Assembly: GCA_003996215.1 (NCBI GenBank)
Contig: QJPP01001421.1
Span: 1-64,000 of the forward strand
DNA: 64,000 nt
DNA from: Jaltomata sinuosa
Lineage: Eukaryota; Streptophyta; Magnoliopsida; Solanales; Solanaceae
Direction of reading: 5' to 3'
A program made the position numbers and the translations under genes. This document shows positions 20,344-32,125 of this stretch, one piece after another; within the stretch, counting starts at the first letter, position 1; each line of letters begins with the position of its first letter. Under the pieces are notes generated by a model. The model made no database searches. It worked only from the letters and a program-made list of their open reading frames with translations, and was not told the origin of the DNA.

Positions 20344-23300
20344 TGTAATGACCCTTCCGGTTATTTCCACGTATACATTTTCCTTGAACCGTTAGAGCTT
20401 GTTGTAGCGGACCCAAGTCACTTAAGGCTCGTCAGGACCGGTATTTCAGTGTCGGGCCCATTTTTTTGGTAGCATTATAAGTTTTGAAGTCAAGCAAATC
20501 GGCAAAAGTTATCGTAAGTTCTTTAATAAATTTTCTGAACTTTGGGTAAAATGTCTCAGGGCTTTTCTCTCAATATATAAAGAGTTAGAAGTCCCCCAAA
20601 ATACCAAATCGAAGTTCTACGAGTCTAGTTTCCTACTCACAAAACTTCACATCCAACTGATCTCAGAGTAAAAAGTTATGACTATTTTACCGCGGACTGT
20701 CTGGCAGAAACCGGGTTGCGAACCGGGTCGCGAACCGGGTCGGGTCAAACTCGATTTAAGCCTCAACTTCACGTTTTAGAACGCCATTTCAGTTCCAAAA
20801 CAGTGAGAAAACATAAGGGAGGATTCCGAGAGAGTTCTTGAGTATCAAAATCGTGCGATGGTGAGTTGCGAACTTAAATTTAAGAATTTTATTAATATCG
20901 CGTGCATTTGAAAATATTTTATTTGAAAGTTGAATTTGGTAAAAAGTTACATTATTATTACCTTTTTAAAAATATTTTAAAGGTTTATGAAAAATGTTTT
21001 GTTACGACATAATTGTATATGTATTTATTTTATAAGGTTTTTATACATTGTAATATTTTAACGGAGATAGTAAATTTAGTTATGTTGAAATTTATTATTA
21101 TAATATAGTAGGTTTTATTCGAAATAATTTTCTATGAATTATGGTATATTCAAAAAGCTATATTTATTTTACTACGAATTTATGCAATACCCGAGTATAT
21201 ACTTAACAGGATGAAATTGGTTGGCCACCTCCACTTTCACGTGGAAGTGGAGGAAAGGTTACAACAAAGTGTACTGAAATGTGGCAGCAAGTCCTTAACT
21301 TAGCATTGTAGTAACAATAATTAAAGCTTATTCATTTACATCTTTACATTACATCTGCATACTTTATTGATTCACTTTTATTCAATTGATATATATATTT
21401 TATGACTTTGTATTTCTATGGATGGCTTCATGAAGTTCAGCAAATATTTTACTGGTTATTTTCATCTGAAAAGTTAAGTTATATATATTCTGTAGCGCAC
21501 GTATCTATTTAGAATCTCCTGTTAAGTTATAGAGGGGGAGATAAACTATTTGTTATACGGTACTACCAAAAAGAAGGGAGACAAATTCATTATCTACGTC
21601 AAGTTATTCAAGCCCGAGTTCAAGTTTGATTTCGTTTCGGAGCTTCTTTTTCAGAGAGGTTCAAGCTTGTCATCGGACGACAGGTAGGTTACGGTTTATT
21701 TTCCTCAGACTCCGCATATATAGGATAAAATTGTATTAATGGGCATCCTTGGGTTGGTTTATTAGGTTGGTACCACAGACCTTGACCGCTTTATTCATGT
21801 CCGCCTACTTTTGTTCCTCCGTTGCTTGTAGTATTTGCCGATATATTTTATTTACCCTTGTGGTCCTGTGAGGCCTTGTTGACTCTGGAAGATAGAAGGT
21901 GGGATTTTGGGAATGTCCGCGAGCCCCGGGCATAGAATTATCCTTCTAGGCTGGTTATGCTGCTGAGTAGCTGTGGGCCTGTGCAGGGTCGATAGGTTGA
22001 TTGTAAGCTGCTGGGCAGCTATTGTGTTTGATCATACCATTTTCATGCATATAAAATGGTTTTATACATGTTTTACTACGGTTTGGGCTTCGGGCCTACG
22101 GACACTATTTTCTAAACCTTGCATGGCCCGGGGGGCCCGTTTTTTATGGAAATAATTTGGAAATGGTTTGATTTAACTTGTGAATATTCCTGGGTAAAAG
22201 GAAGTAAAATTATGTTTTAAAACACCAGTTTTACTACTAACGCTAGACTCGGCAGGGCCGGGGTGCTAGTTGAGTTTTCCTGCTACTTGAGATGATTTTT
22301 AGCCTCGGTCGGACCGAGCACCTGAGATGACTTTCTACTGTTTAGACCCGATTATGCCCGGGCACCCTTGGAGGGGTTTTTGAGATATTTTCCTACTACT
22401 TTAGTCCTGGACAGGGTCTGGGCATGCATATGAGAGACTGGGTCTCTATCTTGATCTCGGACTTGCTTCCGGACGACATGTGTTGATACTGAGTTTTAGT
22501 ATGGGGTCAGGGACCTCCATGGACCTTTCTATCCGAGCCAGGGGCTACGGGCTGCGTGTGCCGGAGGAGGGGTATACGGTGGAGTAGAGGTATACGGGCA
22601 GTGTCCTTCCATGGAACCTACTTGCTGGGCCGGATCGGCACCAGAGGAGGTACATACAGAGATACCATTTCACTTGAGATCTTCATGCATCATATCATTT
22701 ATTGTTCGAGGCTCCACCCTTGTTTGTTGTTTGTTGATTGTACGCTCCGGTAGTATGGGATGCCGGAGGGTTTGTTTCACTTGTTTGTGTTCCTCGGTTG
22801 TATGGGCGGCCGGGGGACTGTAGGTAGACTCTTGCTATTTACTTACAGAATTGTTCCCTGTTACGATTAAGTATGAAATTGGTTACTGCTAGACTGTTAG
22901 TTTCTGGATTTGAGATTGATATGATTAGTTGAGTTTGATTCATGTCTCTGAGCATGCCTATCATTACTCTTTCTCTCTTCTTCTTACACTTGAGGTTACC
23001 AGTATACCGTCCATTTCGTAAACTTATTTTGTATACACTGTTATTGCAAGGACCCCAGGTGCGTTGTTTCTTACTTTCACCTGTGCCTATGGTGTGTATA
23101 TTCTGCTTACTAGCCTCACATGTGGTTCTGTTGATTTCCCTCTGGGCTAGTTCTTCTTTACCTTTCATTGATTTCTGTGACTGCTTGCTTCTATTTTGTC
23201 TATTACTACGCTTTTATCTTATATGTGCCCAGTCAGCCTATGATACCTACTGGGTACCTTATGCTTCGCATTTGGTGCTCACCCCTACCCCCCTGCATCT

Positions 23301-23709
23301 TTGGGAGCAGATCCTGGCGTGGGCCATCGCCGTTAGATCGCTGTGATTCGTGCTTGGAGATCTGTTGGGGACTACTTCAGACTGAGGGTGAGCTCTTGGC
23401 GATCGAAGCTCAGCTTTAGTTTATCTTTTGCTTCATGTACTCTATTACAATTCAGAGACATCAGTATATATTGTTTTGGATTATTTGCACTCCATGTATG
23501 TAGTTTGGGCTCTATACTATGATATCAGGTCTTGGGGTATGGTTTAGTTTCCGCATATGTATATATTTATAGTCCTTTTATCTGTTCTCTTCGTTTTGTT
23601 CTCTTATTTGTTAGATAGTAGCCCATTACTAACTGTTCTGGGCTACAGGGATTGGTTCACCTATCGGGGGTTGTAGGTGCTATCATGACCGAAAAATTAG
23701 GTCGTGACA
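20344..23709 (+). repeat. 5' LTR of Tekay-type element III (3366 bp)
   Basis: It begins TGTAATGACCCTTCC and ends GGTCGTGACA, directly followed by the primer site. A TATATAAAG box lies at 20574-20582. A GCGAACCGGGTC word is repeated at about 20717-20748. The inserted copy interrupts LTR II; the five bases before it are AAATG. Several open frames in the LTR have no family resemblance. Confidence 0.85.
20574..20582 (+). promoter_or_regulatory. Putative TATA box of LTR III
   Basis: TATATAAAG about 230 bases into the LTR, in a context suitable for a U3 promoter. The assignment rests on the motif alone. Confidence 0.4.
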
Positions 23710-23712
23710 ACT

Positions 23713-23724
23713 TGGTATCAGAGC
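23713..23724 (+). other. Primer binding site, tRNA-iMet, element III
   Basis: TGGTATCAGAGC, complementary to the 3' end of initiator tRNA-Met, three bases after the LTR end. Usual for plant chromoviruses. Confidence 0.9.
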
Positions 23725-23920
23725 TTTAGGTTCACCGGTGTCATCGGTATAGGAGCCAATATCTAGTAGAGTCTACGGATCGGGGGGGAGACGTCCGTAC
23801 TCAATCTTTGGGAGGCTACAGTGTCATTTTAGGAATTTGACTCTTTCATTGCTTCTGTGTCGTGCGTAGAACCCTTGAAGTCTCTAGAAATCTCATTTGT
23901 TCTACTTCATTCTTCCGCAG

Positions 23921-25400
23921 ATGGTTCGTACGAGATCATCGGCATCACGCGAAAATGAGCCTTCCACTCCAACTAAGGGTCGAGGACGCCCTCGATCAGT
24001 GGCACTTGCTAGAGCTGCTAGGGTGGAGATAGAGCCCGAGCAACATGTGGATCAGGGGGAAGCCCGGGCACCACCAGCTCCAGCACCAACTCCAGTGCCA
24101 GCTCCAGTGCCCACTTCTGTGCCAGCTCTAGCCGCAGCGCAGTCTCCAGACATTCGGGGATTACTATTACAGCTTTTGGGTGTGATTGGAGAGCGACCTT
24201 CTGAGGTAGCGCAGACATCCGCTCAGGGGGCAGCCCTGGGTGCACAGAGCTCAGGAGTGCTGCCAGCTACTATGGCTCCTCTTGCGGAGGGCATTCCGGT
24301 TCCATCTGTTGCACAGCCTCTTGCTCCTCGCCCAGTTATGACAGAGTCAGAGCAGAAGGCGTTGGGTAGGTTTTTGAGGTTAGCACCTCCGAGGTTTGCT
24401 GGTACTTCTGGACAGGATCCACATAACTTTATTACTACCTGTGAGGAGATATTGCATCATTTGGATTTGTTGGAGACTCACGGGGTTGGTTATACTACCT
24501 ATTAGTTGGAGGGCCCAGCGAAGTTATGGTGGAGGGCCCAGGTTGCTTGTAGACCACCATCGTCACCTCCTTTGACCTGGTCTGAGTTTTATGAGGCCTT
24601 TATGGCCAAGTTTCTACCCCAGAGTGATAGGGAGCATCGCAGGGAGCAGTTTACTCACCTTGTGCAGGGGTCTACGACTATCTTGGAGAATGAGACCCGT
24701 TTTCATCAGCTAGCACCGTTCGGAGCTATGATCATTCCTACCGAGGCAGATAGGATTCGCAGATTTGTATGGGGTTTGAGGCCAGAGATTAGGCAGCCAG
24801 CTGAGATATTGATTGCCAGTGGTTGGTCATTCCAGGCTATTGTAGACTATGCCCGCACTGTGGAGGACTTACAGCAACATGATCAGGGGTCCAGAGATAA
24901 GAGTCCTCGGCATCAGGGTGTTTACAGTGGTTACAGATATGGTGGTAGAGGTCCTGGCCAGTGGAGACAGAGTTATCAGCCATAGCAGTACCAGGGTAAG
25001 TCCAGCCAACCGGTTCAGGCTTCCCTTCAGACTTTCAGTAGTACCCAGTTCGAGCAGGGTCAGGGCAGCCATCAGGGCTATAGCGGCCAGCCTTCGAGGG
25101 GTATAGTTTCTGGGGCATCAGGTCGTGGTGGTCATACGGGATCTGCTGGTTCATATCGACTGAGTAGGCTGTCAGGGGCCTATTTTACTTGTGGTGCGAT
25201 TGGTCATTTTGCTAGAGATTGCCCTCAACAGGGTATAGTTCAGTTGGCCGAGCCTTTATGGGCAGTTCAGCCCCCGGCTAGAGGGGGTGGTCATCAGGGT
25301 AGAGGTGGTGCTCCGCGCGGCAGAGCAGGTGGTAGGGATGGTGGTCGGGCAGGTGGAGGTCGTCGTCAGTTTTACGCGGTCCCTAGGAGACCAGAGGCAG
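23921..25400 (+). pseudogene. Tekay-type gag of element III with zinc knuckle
   Basis: The frame starts at ATG 23921 (MVRTRSSASRENE) and stays open apart from TAG at 24503-24505 and TAG at 24983-24985, both explained as CAG to TAG. It has a Pro/Ala-rich N-terminus, then the retrotransposon gag domain (FLRLAPPRFAGTSGQDPHNF, FYEAFMAKFLPQS). A Gly/Arg-rich linker follows, then a zinc knuckle near 25180-25225 reading YFTCGAIGHFARDC. The first Cys is replaced by Tyr (TGT to TAT), which would abolish zinc binding. Gag forms the particle and the knuckle packages RNA. Confidence 0.88.
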
Positions 25401-26309
25401 AGGCCTCAGATACTGTGATTACAGGTACGATTTTTGTGTGCCATCAGTCTGCTATGGCTTTATTTGATCCTGGATCCACTTGTTCATATGTATCTGCCTA
25501 CTTTGTGCCTTGTTTGGGGTTGGCTGGTGAGCCATTATCTGTTCATGTTTCTGTTTCGACCCCAGTAAGAGATTCTTTAGTAGTGGATCGGATTGTGAGG
25601 TCCTGTATGTTATCTATTGGTGATTCAGAGACTTGGGGTGATTTGATGATTCTTGATATGCTAGATTTTGATGTGATACTGGGCATGGACTGGTTATCCC
25701 CTCACCGTGTGGTTTTGGATTGTTATGCCAAGACCATTACCATAGTTGTGCCCGGTGTATCCCCCGTTGTGTGGCAGGGTTCTGTTAGCCATGCACCATC
25801 TGGGATCATCTCTTATCTTCGAGCTAGAAAGTTGATCTCCCGTGGGTGTTTAGCTTATCTAGCATATGTCCGAGATGTTAGTGCTGACCCTACTTCTCCT
25901 GAGTCTGTTCCTATGGTTAGAGACTTCCTCGATGTGTTTCCTACCGACCTGCCAGGCCTTCCACCTGAGAGAGATATTGATTTTGCTATTGAGCTAGAGT
26001 CGGGCACAAGGCCCATTTCTATTTCTCCTTACCATATGGCTCCTGCTGAGTTGAGGGAGCTTAAGGAGCATCTCCGGGATCTATTAGATAAGGGGTTTAT
26101 TTGACCTAGTGTGTCACCTTGGGGTGCTCCTGTTCTCTTCGTGAAGAAGAAGGATGGGTCGATGCGAATGTGTATTGATTATCGGCAGCTGAATAGGGTG
26201 GCAGTGAAGAATAGGTATCCGATGCCGAGGATTGATGATTTGTTTGACCAGCTTCAGGGTTCAGTCATGTTTTCGAAGATTGATTTGAGGTCTGGCTACC
26301 ATCAGTTGA
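25401..26309 (+). pseudogene. Protease and truncated RT of element III
   Basis: This is in frame with gag. The retropepsin core ALFDPGSTCSYVSAYF lies at about 25456-25503, and the VILGMDWLSPHRVVLDC motif near 25674-25720. A linker with PVVRDFLDVFP-like sequence leads into RT (PISISPYHMAPAELREL, then WGAPVLFVKKKDGSMRMCID, then SKIDLRSGYHQLR). A TGA at 26102-26104 fits CGA to TGA. Homology stops abruptly at 26310, before the YxDD catalytic site, where an unrelated fragment is joined. RNase H, integrase and 3' LTR are missing. Confidence 0.88.
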
Positions 26310-27035
26310 GAAACCAGGGGCCTTTTCTTCTCTACACTCATCTCTACTATATGCAGGCAGACAAATGTTCCCATAGATCCCACTGAACACATCGCTCTCA
26401 TTGACAAGCCCTTTGACCTTTTAAAGGTGAAAGGTACTTCCAGCCGCATCCAGAAGAAGAGGAAGATGGAATCAAAGAGAGAGAGCAGAAGTGGTTAGGG
26501 CGGTGATGGAGTAGGGGATAGTTTGGCATTGGGAAAGGTGACCTCAGAGTCACTCAGGGTAGATGTGGCAGCGATAAACACCATGTTGGAGGGCTTATCA
26601 TCAGTCCCATTAGAGACAGTGCCTCCTTTGACTGCTGGACCGTCAGATATAGTAAGCACCTCTGTATTTCTTTCCTCCTTTGAGTCCCTGGCACAGGACC
26701 AATTAGAGCTTCGGGAGGAGCTAGATGCGGAAAACAAAAAGGGATGCTCTCAGGATAAGCAGATGATGCGGATATGGAAGGGGATTAAGGCCCTTTGACC
26801 TGAGAGGATGTTCAAGAGTTCTTGTTCCTCAGTAGGTCTATCGAGGAAGAGTCCAGTAGCTCGAGTGTCAAGTATTGATGGAGCGGCTAGAGCACTTCCC
26901 ACCCCTTATCCCCTCTTATCATTGTTTTATTTCCCATGGAAGGCCCTTATCAGACAATCTTTTATCTTTTCATACTTTCGAGAGATTTTGGTTTTTATTG
27001 CTTTGGAATTACAGTGCCGTTGTGGAACTCACTGA
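26310..27035 (+). pseudogene. 'Putative plant transposon protein' ORF, C-terminal half
   Basis: In one frame (26319 onward) the sequence reads LFFSTLISTICRQTNVPIDP and a basic tail (RIQKKRKMESKRESRSG), then a TAG at 26496-26498 and a Ser/Leu-rich helix-forming tail to about 26798. I recognise the style of the plant 'putative plant transposon protein' family (Transposase_32-like), ORFs carried by some plant retroelements with unknown role. The N-terminal half needed before this lies on the other strand at 33700-34360. Its end is uncertain. Confidence 0.5.
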
Positions 27036-27778
27036 ACAACGGCCTTTTTTATAGGCCGAAACTTTTATGACATAGCATTTGCCATAAATTTCTTGAAAAA
27101 TTGCTTCTCATGAGTGAAGTCCCAAAACAGGGGACTGAAATTGGGATTTTATTTTGTGCCACTTTATCGCGATGACTCATTTCCTTATCGCGATGGACCA
27201 CTTCGATGAGAAATGTCACATCGCAATGAGGGCTCAGGCAGAATGCTGCTACAACTGGAAAATGTTAAAGAGAGAAATTTTACACAATTCCATTCCTTGA
27301 TTACTTTCAACAAATGAATTCAGAACAATATGATTAACTCATAAGTTTTCATAACTGTCATCCCAATGACTTAGCCATTATCTTACAATTTAACCGTTCC
27401 ACTTTTACGTAAGCACATAACAACCAAATCATGGTCGCATTTGTTAAGAACTGAACACATCATCAACAATACATAATCATATAGTCAACATACCATTAAA
27501 TCTCCTTAAGGTGAGATACTAATTGAAATAGACTAGATACTAATTGGTTTCATCCCACCACGGACTAATCACGTCTAGTTACTAGTTGGAATAGGCTAGA
27601 TACCAATTGGACTCAACCAGGGAGATAATAGATCTGGATGACATAATAGGAAAGAAGAAAGTGAAACCACACTTAAATTCCACCATAGCTTCCCAAAGAT
27701 TTGATGTGGACGTCAACGCACCAATCCACATGACTCTATATTGACATTGCTCTTGTACATGAGAGACCGGTAACCTAT
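27036..27778. other. Non-coding retroelement spacer with TCGCGATGA repeats
   Basis: There is no credible gene. A block of TATCGCGATGA-type words lies at 27163-27233, like three further blocks at 34517-34603, 35146-35252 and 35723-35820. From about 27500 to 27778 the minus strand reads as sequence downstream of the primer site of element V and contains duplicated TAGATACCAATTGG-like words. Confidence 0.45.
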
Positions 27779-28209
27779 GCTTTGATACCAACTATCACGA
27801 CCCCAATTCCGGTGGGACTATGCGGGCACCTACCCTAGACCATTCAGGTAGGAGAATCCTAAACCACCCAGCCATGAACATGCAATAGTCTTTTTAAATG
27901 ATTTCAAGAATATTTATAATAAAAATAACTGTATTAATCTCAACTAATCACTTGTCAATTTATTACACACTAACTATCAACTATACAAAGAAGTATTACA
28001 GTTCCCTAGAGATCTAGTCTAAGCCTATACAAAAGTTGTTAATGAAAACATGATGACAATTGTAAAAAACACAACTCCCATCTGAAGAGTAGAGAACATA
28101 AGTTGCTGGTGGAGACTCTTTAATCCAAGCACGAAAAATCAGATAAGTTATACAATTATTAGTACTCAAGTACCCCTAGCTATACCTAACAATTCAACAT
28201 TTAACCCAG
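27779..28209 (-). mobile_element. LTR V, 3' portion, with tRNA-iMet-like primer site
   Basis: On the minus strand an LTR end GGTCGTGATA lies at 27794. It is followed by TGGTATCAAAGC at 27779-27790, a one-base variant of the initiator tRNA-Met primer site. So this is the end of a 5' LTR of a minus-strand gypsy element. The LTR is cut at 28210 by element B. Its gag-pol is not found downstream. Confidence 0.6.
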
Positions 28210-29787
28210 TGATGTGTTGGGATTTCATGGCACATTTGATGCTTAAAAGTATGGATTTTTGCAAGTTCTTAAGTACGTTTTGTTGGATTTGATGTCGTTT
28301 GTTACTTGTACACGGAAAAGTATTGAAACTATAAAGATGGCTAAGAAGTTGAAGATTTTTGGGTAAAAGCCATGCCCTACGAGCGTGGAATTTTCCACAT
28401 CCCGTGGGAGAAGCCGTCAAAATATGAACTAGAGAAACCAAAGGCAAAAGTCATCTCCCATGACCTACCATGACGGGCATCGGTCCAACCATGGGATGTC
28501 ACAGAGCCCGTCATACTGGACCAGTGGAACTGAAGCTGAGAGGCAAGACTTGATGAGCTACCACGATGCTCGTGAGAGATAAGATAGGACATCACAGAGC
28601 CCATCATCAAGCCAGTGAAGATTGAGGATAGAGCCTACTAGTCGACGAGATGGACACGATGGGCATCACAACCATGACATCCCATTGCATTAGCCCATCG
28701 AATCGAGGCAAGGGACCTGGAGCTCAAACATGAAGAAGCCCGATGGGCACCCACGATGCTCGTCGTATCCACGATAGCCCATGGGCCATTCCGTCAGAAG
28801 TACCGCACCTAGTCAATCCTAGAACAGTTAGGATTTGGTCTTTTTGTATATAAATACTTCCACTTAGGTTTTATTTCGAGGTTTCTGACATTGTTTGATA
28901 TTGTTACATTTTATTTGTGCTTTGGAGACATCATAACACAAGTTCTTCAGAATTAAAGTTTGTTCTTGATTTATTGAAGTGTTCTTGAGATTTATTCAAG
29001 ATTTTGTATTTATTTACTTCTTCTTGTAAGTGTTTACTCATGATAGTTCCAACGCATCTTGATTGCTTACTTATGAACATGAGTAGCTAAACCCACAACT
29101 AGGGTTGCGGGAACCATGAAGGATTAATGAAATAGGCAAAGTACTTGGTTATTCTTGGGCGGTGTCTATGCATGTATTGCTCTTCCCTTCGCTTTGATTG
29201 CTTTTTAACGGTGTACAATATTAGATCTCACCTTATCCTTACTTGTCGAACCAAGGAGGTAACGGATTGGAAAAGGGTTGTTCAACAATGGAGATTTGAG
29301 GCTACCAACCCTCATCTAATAGCTTGACCTTGTCCAGGAATAGCTAATCTGGGATCTAGGGTAAGGGTTAGTAAATCATACGCCCACGGCCGAACCTAGG
29401 CGTGTGGTGAAATTCATCTATTGGAGGGACCAACTATTTAAGTGAACTTAACTTACCGATTCTACATGCTAAGAACCAAGCTAGTTTACTAAGCACAATG
29501 CCTTACTAAGTAATGATCTTATGGGGAACACTACCCTAGTCACTTCTCTTATTGATAACAACTTTTGAAACTGTTACTTGTTACTTGTTGCAAATCTAAG
29601 TTACGATAAATATTTGTTACACAAAAACCCCCTTCCGAGGGAAATAAATGGCTAACAGTACAAGTAAACACTAATCAACAATTGTCCTACCTTATTCCCT
29701 GTGGGATCGACCCCAACCTTCATTGGGTTCTATATTTGTACAGCGACCACTTACGCTTCTAAAAAGAGGTGTAATTTGGGCGTGTCA
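28210..29787 (+). repeat. 5' LTR of Athila-like element B (1578 bp)
   Basis: It starts TGATGTGTTGGG and ends GGGCGTGTCA just before the primer site. The last hundred bases carry the GTGGGATCGACCCCAACC... block also present at the U5 end of element A's LTRs, although the rest of the LTR differs. A GATGGGCAT/GATGCTCGT motif family is spread over 28380-28800. TATATAAATAC lies at 28847-28857. Confidence 0.8.
28847..28857 (+). promoter_or_regulatory. Putative TATA box of LTR B
   Basis: TATATAAATAC directly downstream of the repeated GGGCAT/GCTCGT block, the same arrangement as in element A. Confidence 0.5.
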
Positions 29788-29792
29788 AATTT

Positions 29793-29810
29793 TGGCACCG
29801 TTGTTGGGGA
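29793..29810 (+). other. Primer binding site, tRNA-Asp-like, element B
   Basis: TGGCACCGTTGTTGGGGA, a slightly decayed match to the tRNA-Asp complement TGGCGCCGTTGCCGGGG, six bases after the LTR end. Confidence 0.75.
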
Positions 29811-29930
29811 ATATGGTTTAGGATTAAGCAAGATTGTGTTTATTTCACTATTAGTCCTTATTTCCTGATTTTACTTTTTCTGTTATTTTTGATTTGTTAC
29901 ACAGGTTGCACACTTGTGCATGCCAGTATA

Positions 29931-31299
29931 ATGAGTCAAGGCAACCCCTTGATCCCATACGATCCTGAACTCCCTAAAACTCTAAGAAACATGGGTAAAG
30001 AGGGAGTTTATAAGACACAGAAAAGGTCACAACTCGGTTGATTGCTAAAGAAGAGCAGAGGAAAAAGGCACGGGAAGACGCCCTTGTTACTGAAGATGTT
30101 CAAATTGCAGCAGACCTTGCAGCTCGAAATGTGGCAGCTGAGAAAGCAAGGCAAGCATGACAACAAGCTGCTCATCAAGCCGCACTAGATGCACAAGCTG
30201 CGGAAGACGAGGCAGCCCGATGCAATACACCTCATGTTCCAGTAGCACCAAGAGTTAATAGAGGTAGACAAATGCAGCAACCATGACATGTCCCTCGGTA
30301 CAATGTTTATGATGATGAGGCAGGGACAACAGGTCCCATAGTATTGGTACCGCTGCCCGATGGTGTAAAGTTCAATATTACGAGCACTATGATTCAGTTG
30401 TTAAACCTGAAGGGATTATTTGCTTGCAAGCCCATAGATGATGCAAACTTGCATTTGACAAACTTTACTGGAATCTGCAGGGCCTACAACCTTCCAAGGA
30501 TGGATCAAGATGCTATCAGATTATGGCTCTTTCTATTTTTATTGACTAAAAAAACGACACTTTGGCTTGCAGAACTACCGGATGCTTCTATATTCACATG
30601 GGTTAAGCTGAGAGATTAATTTTTAGAGAGGTTCTTCCCTTCATCAAGGATATTGTAGCTAAAGCAGGAGGTCTATAATTTCAAATAGCTTTCCACAGAG
30701 GCATTGTATGAAATATGGCTGTGGTTTAAGAAGAAGCTAAAGCAAGTCCCAAATCACGAAAATCCCTTCAGGTTACTTGATAGTGATTTTCTACAAATCA
30801 TTGAATGCAAACACTAAGGCGATAGCAGATACAGTAATCGGGGGAGCGTTCATGGAGAATACTTATGGTGAAGCCTCGATGATGATTGATAGGATTACCA
30901 AGATGAACAGAGCCTTATATATGAGAGATGAAAAAAGCTCGGTAGGAACTTATGCAGTTGGGAAATCCAGTGACCATGAAGAATTCCAGGAAATTAAACA
31001 GAACTTCACATCTCTTCAAACTACTATTGATCTAATTGCGAAACAAATTCTTAATGGTAGTTTGGAGAAGGTGAAGGTTGTTGGTACACAAGGTAGAGCA
31101 CTGAGACAAGATGAGTATGACTTTGATGAAGAAGAAAATTATCTCAATGATCAAGTGGCTAGTTTACGGGACAATGGCCAAGGAAATCAAGATTAGAACA
31201 GGGATAGAGATGACAATTACAATCGGTCTAGATACAGAGATAGAAGTAGAGGTAGAGATGGTCATTGGAACAAGAGGGATGGCTACAAGAATGATAGAA
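29931..31299 (+). pseudogene. Athila-type gag of element B, N-terminal part
   Basis: ATG 29931 opens the same PYDPEL...TLR start as element A gag; frame shifts and stops follow. The clearest stretch, 30344-30619, reads GVKFNITSTMIQLLNLKG and RMDQDAIRLWLFLF, homologous to element A gag. A second stretch at 30777-31196 continues (IGGAFMENTYGEASMMIDR, SLEKVKVVGTQGRA). Sense homology stops near 31300, where a minus-strand RT segment begins. Confidence 0.8.
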
Positions 31300-32125
31300 G
31301 CTTCAATTTTGGAGAAGTGTTTGATAAACCTGCGGTAGAAACCAGCATGCCCCAAAAGGATTCGAATACCCTTCACAAAAATTAGTGGAGGCAATTTTTC
31401 AATCACCTCAATCTTCACTTTGTCAACCTATATACCCTTCTTGGAGATCCGATGGCCAAGCATTATACCCTCTTTCACCATGAAGTGTCACTTTTCCCAA
31501 TTTAGCACCAGGTTACACTCTTCACATCTTTTCAGCACACAGCTCAGATGAGCCAAACAATCTTCAAAAGAGTCACCAACTACCAAAAACTCATCCATAA
31601 ATACCTCAATAGTGTCTTCAACCATGTCTGAGAAAATAGACATCATGCAACACTGAAATATCGCTGGTGCACTGCATAAATCGAAAGGCATCCTCCTGAA
31701 AGCAAATGTTCCATATGGATAGGTGAAAGTGGTCTTCTCTTGGTCTTCAGGAGCAATCAAGATCTGATTGTATCCTAAATAACCATTAAGAAAACAATAC
31801 CATTCTCTACCAGCAAGACGGTCTAACATCTGATCCATGAACGACATTGGAAAATGGTCCTTCTTAGTCCAAGCATTCAGCTTCCTATAATCCATGCATA
31901 TGCACCAGCCTATGACTGGCCTCATCAAAATCAACTCATTCCTTGCATTTGGGACTACAGTAATCCCACCCCTTCTTAGGCACACACTGAGCAGGGCTCA
32001 CCCACTTGTTGTCTTCAATAGGGTAAACCACGCCTGCATCCAACCACTTGATAATCTCCTTCTTGACAACCTCTTGCATAGGCCTATTCAACCTACATTG
32101 GTTCTAAATACTCTAAATGTAATCT
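31300..32125 (-). pseudogene. Inverted Athila RT segment inside gag of element B
   Basis: The minus strand encodes an Athila-type reverse transcriptase from EVVKKEIIKWLDAGVVYPI (about 32090) through ICMDYRKLNAWTKKDHFPM and YGTFAFRRMPFDLCSAPA. It continues through FMDEFLVVGDSF (about 31600) to GHAGFYRRFIKHFSKI at about 31300. The catalytic YxDD box reads FMDE, so it would be inactive. Gag homology resumes on the plus strand at about 32126 (LYVPPGNREDRPEQPSMREL), so the segment interrupts gag in the opposite orientation. Confidence 0.82.

Noticed and set aside
20344..26309. Element III as a complete autonomous retrotransposon
   Set aside because: Homology stops inside RT at 26310; no RNase H, integrase or 3' LTR of this copy is present in the window.
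28377..28610. Minus-strand ORF in LTR B
   Set aside because: It spans the repeated GATGCTCGT/GGGCAT block of the U3 region and reads as low-complexity translation.
31111..31338. Plus-strand open frame rich in Glu/Ile/Val (EIEVEVEM)
   Set aside because: It is an out-of-frame reading of the Arg/Asp-rich gag tail and of antisense RT sequence.
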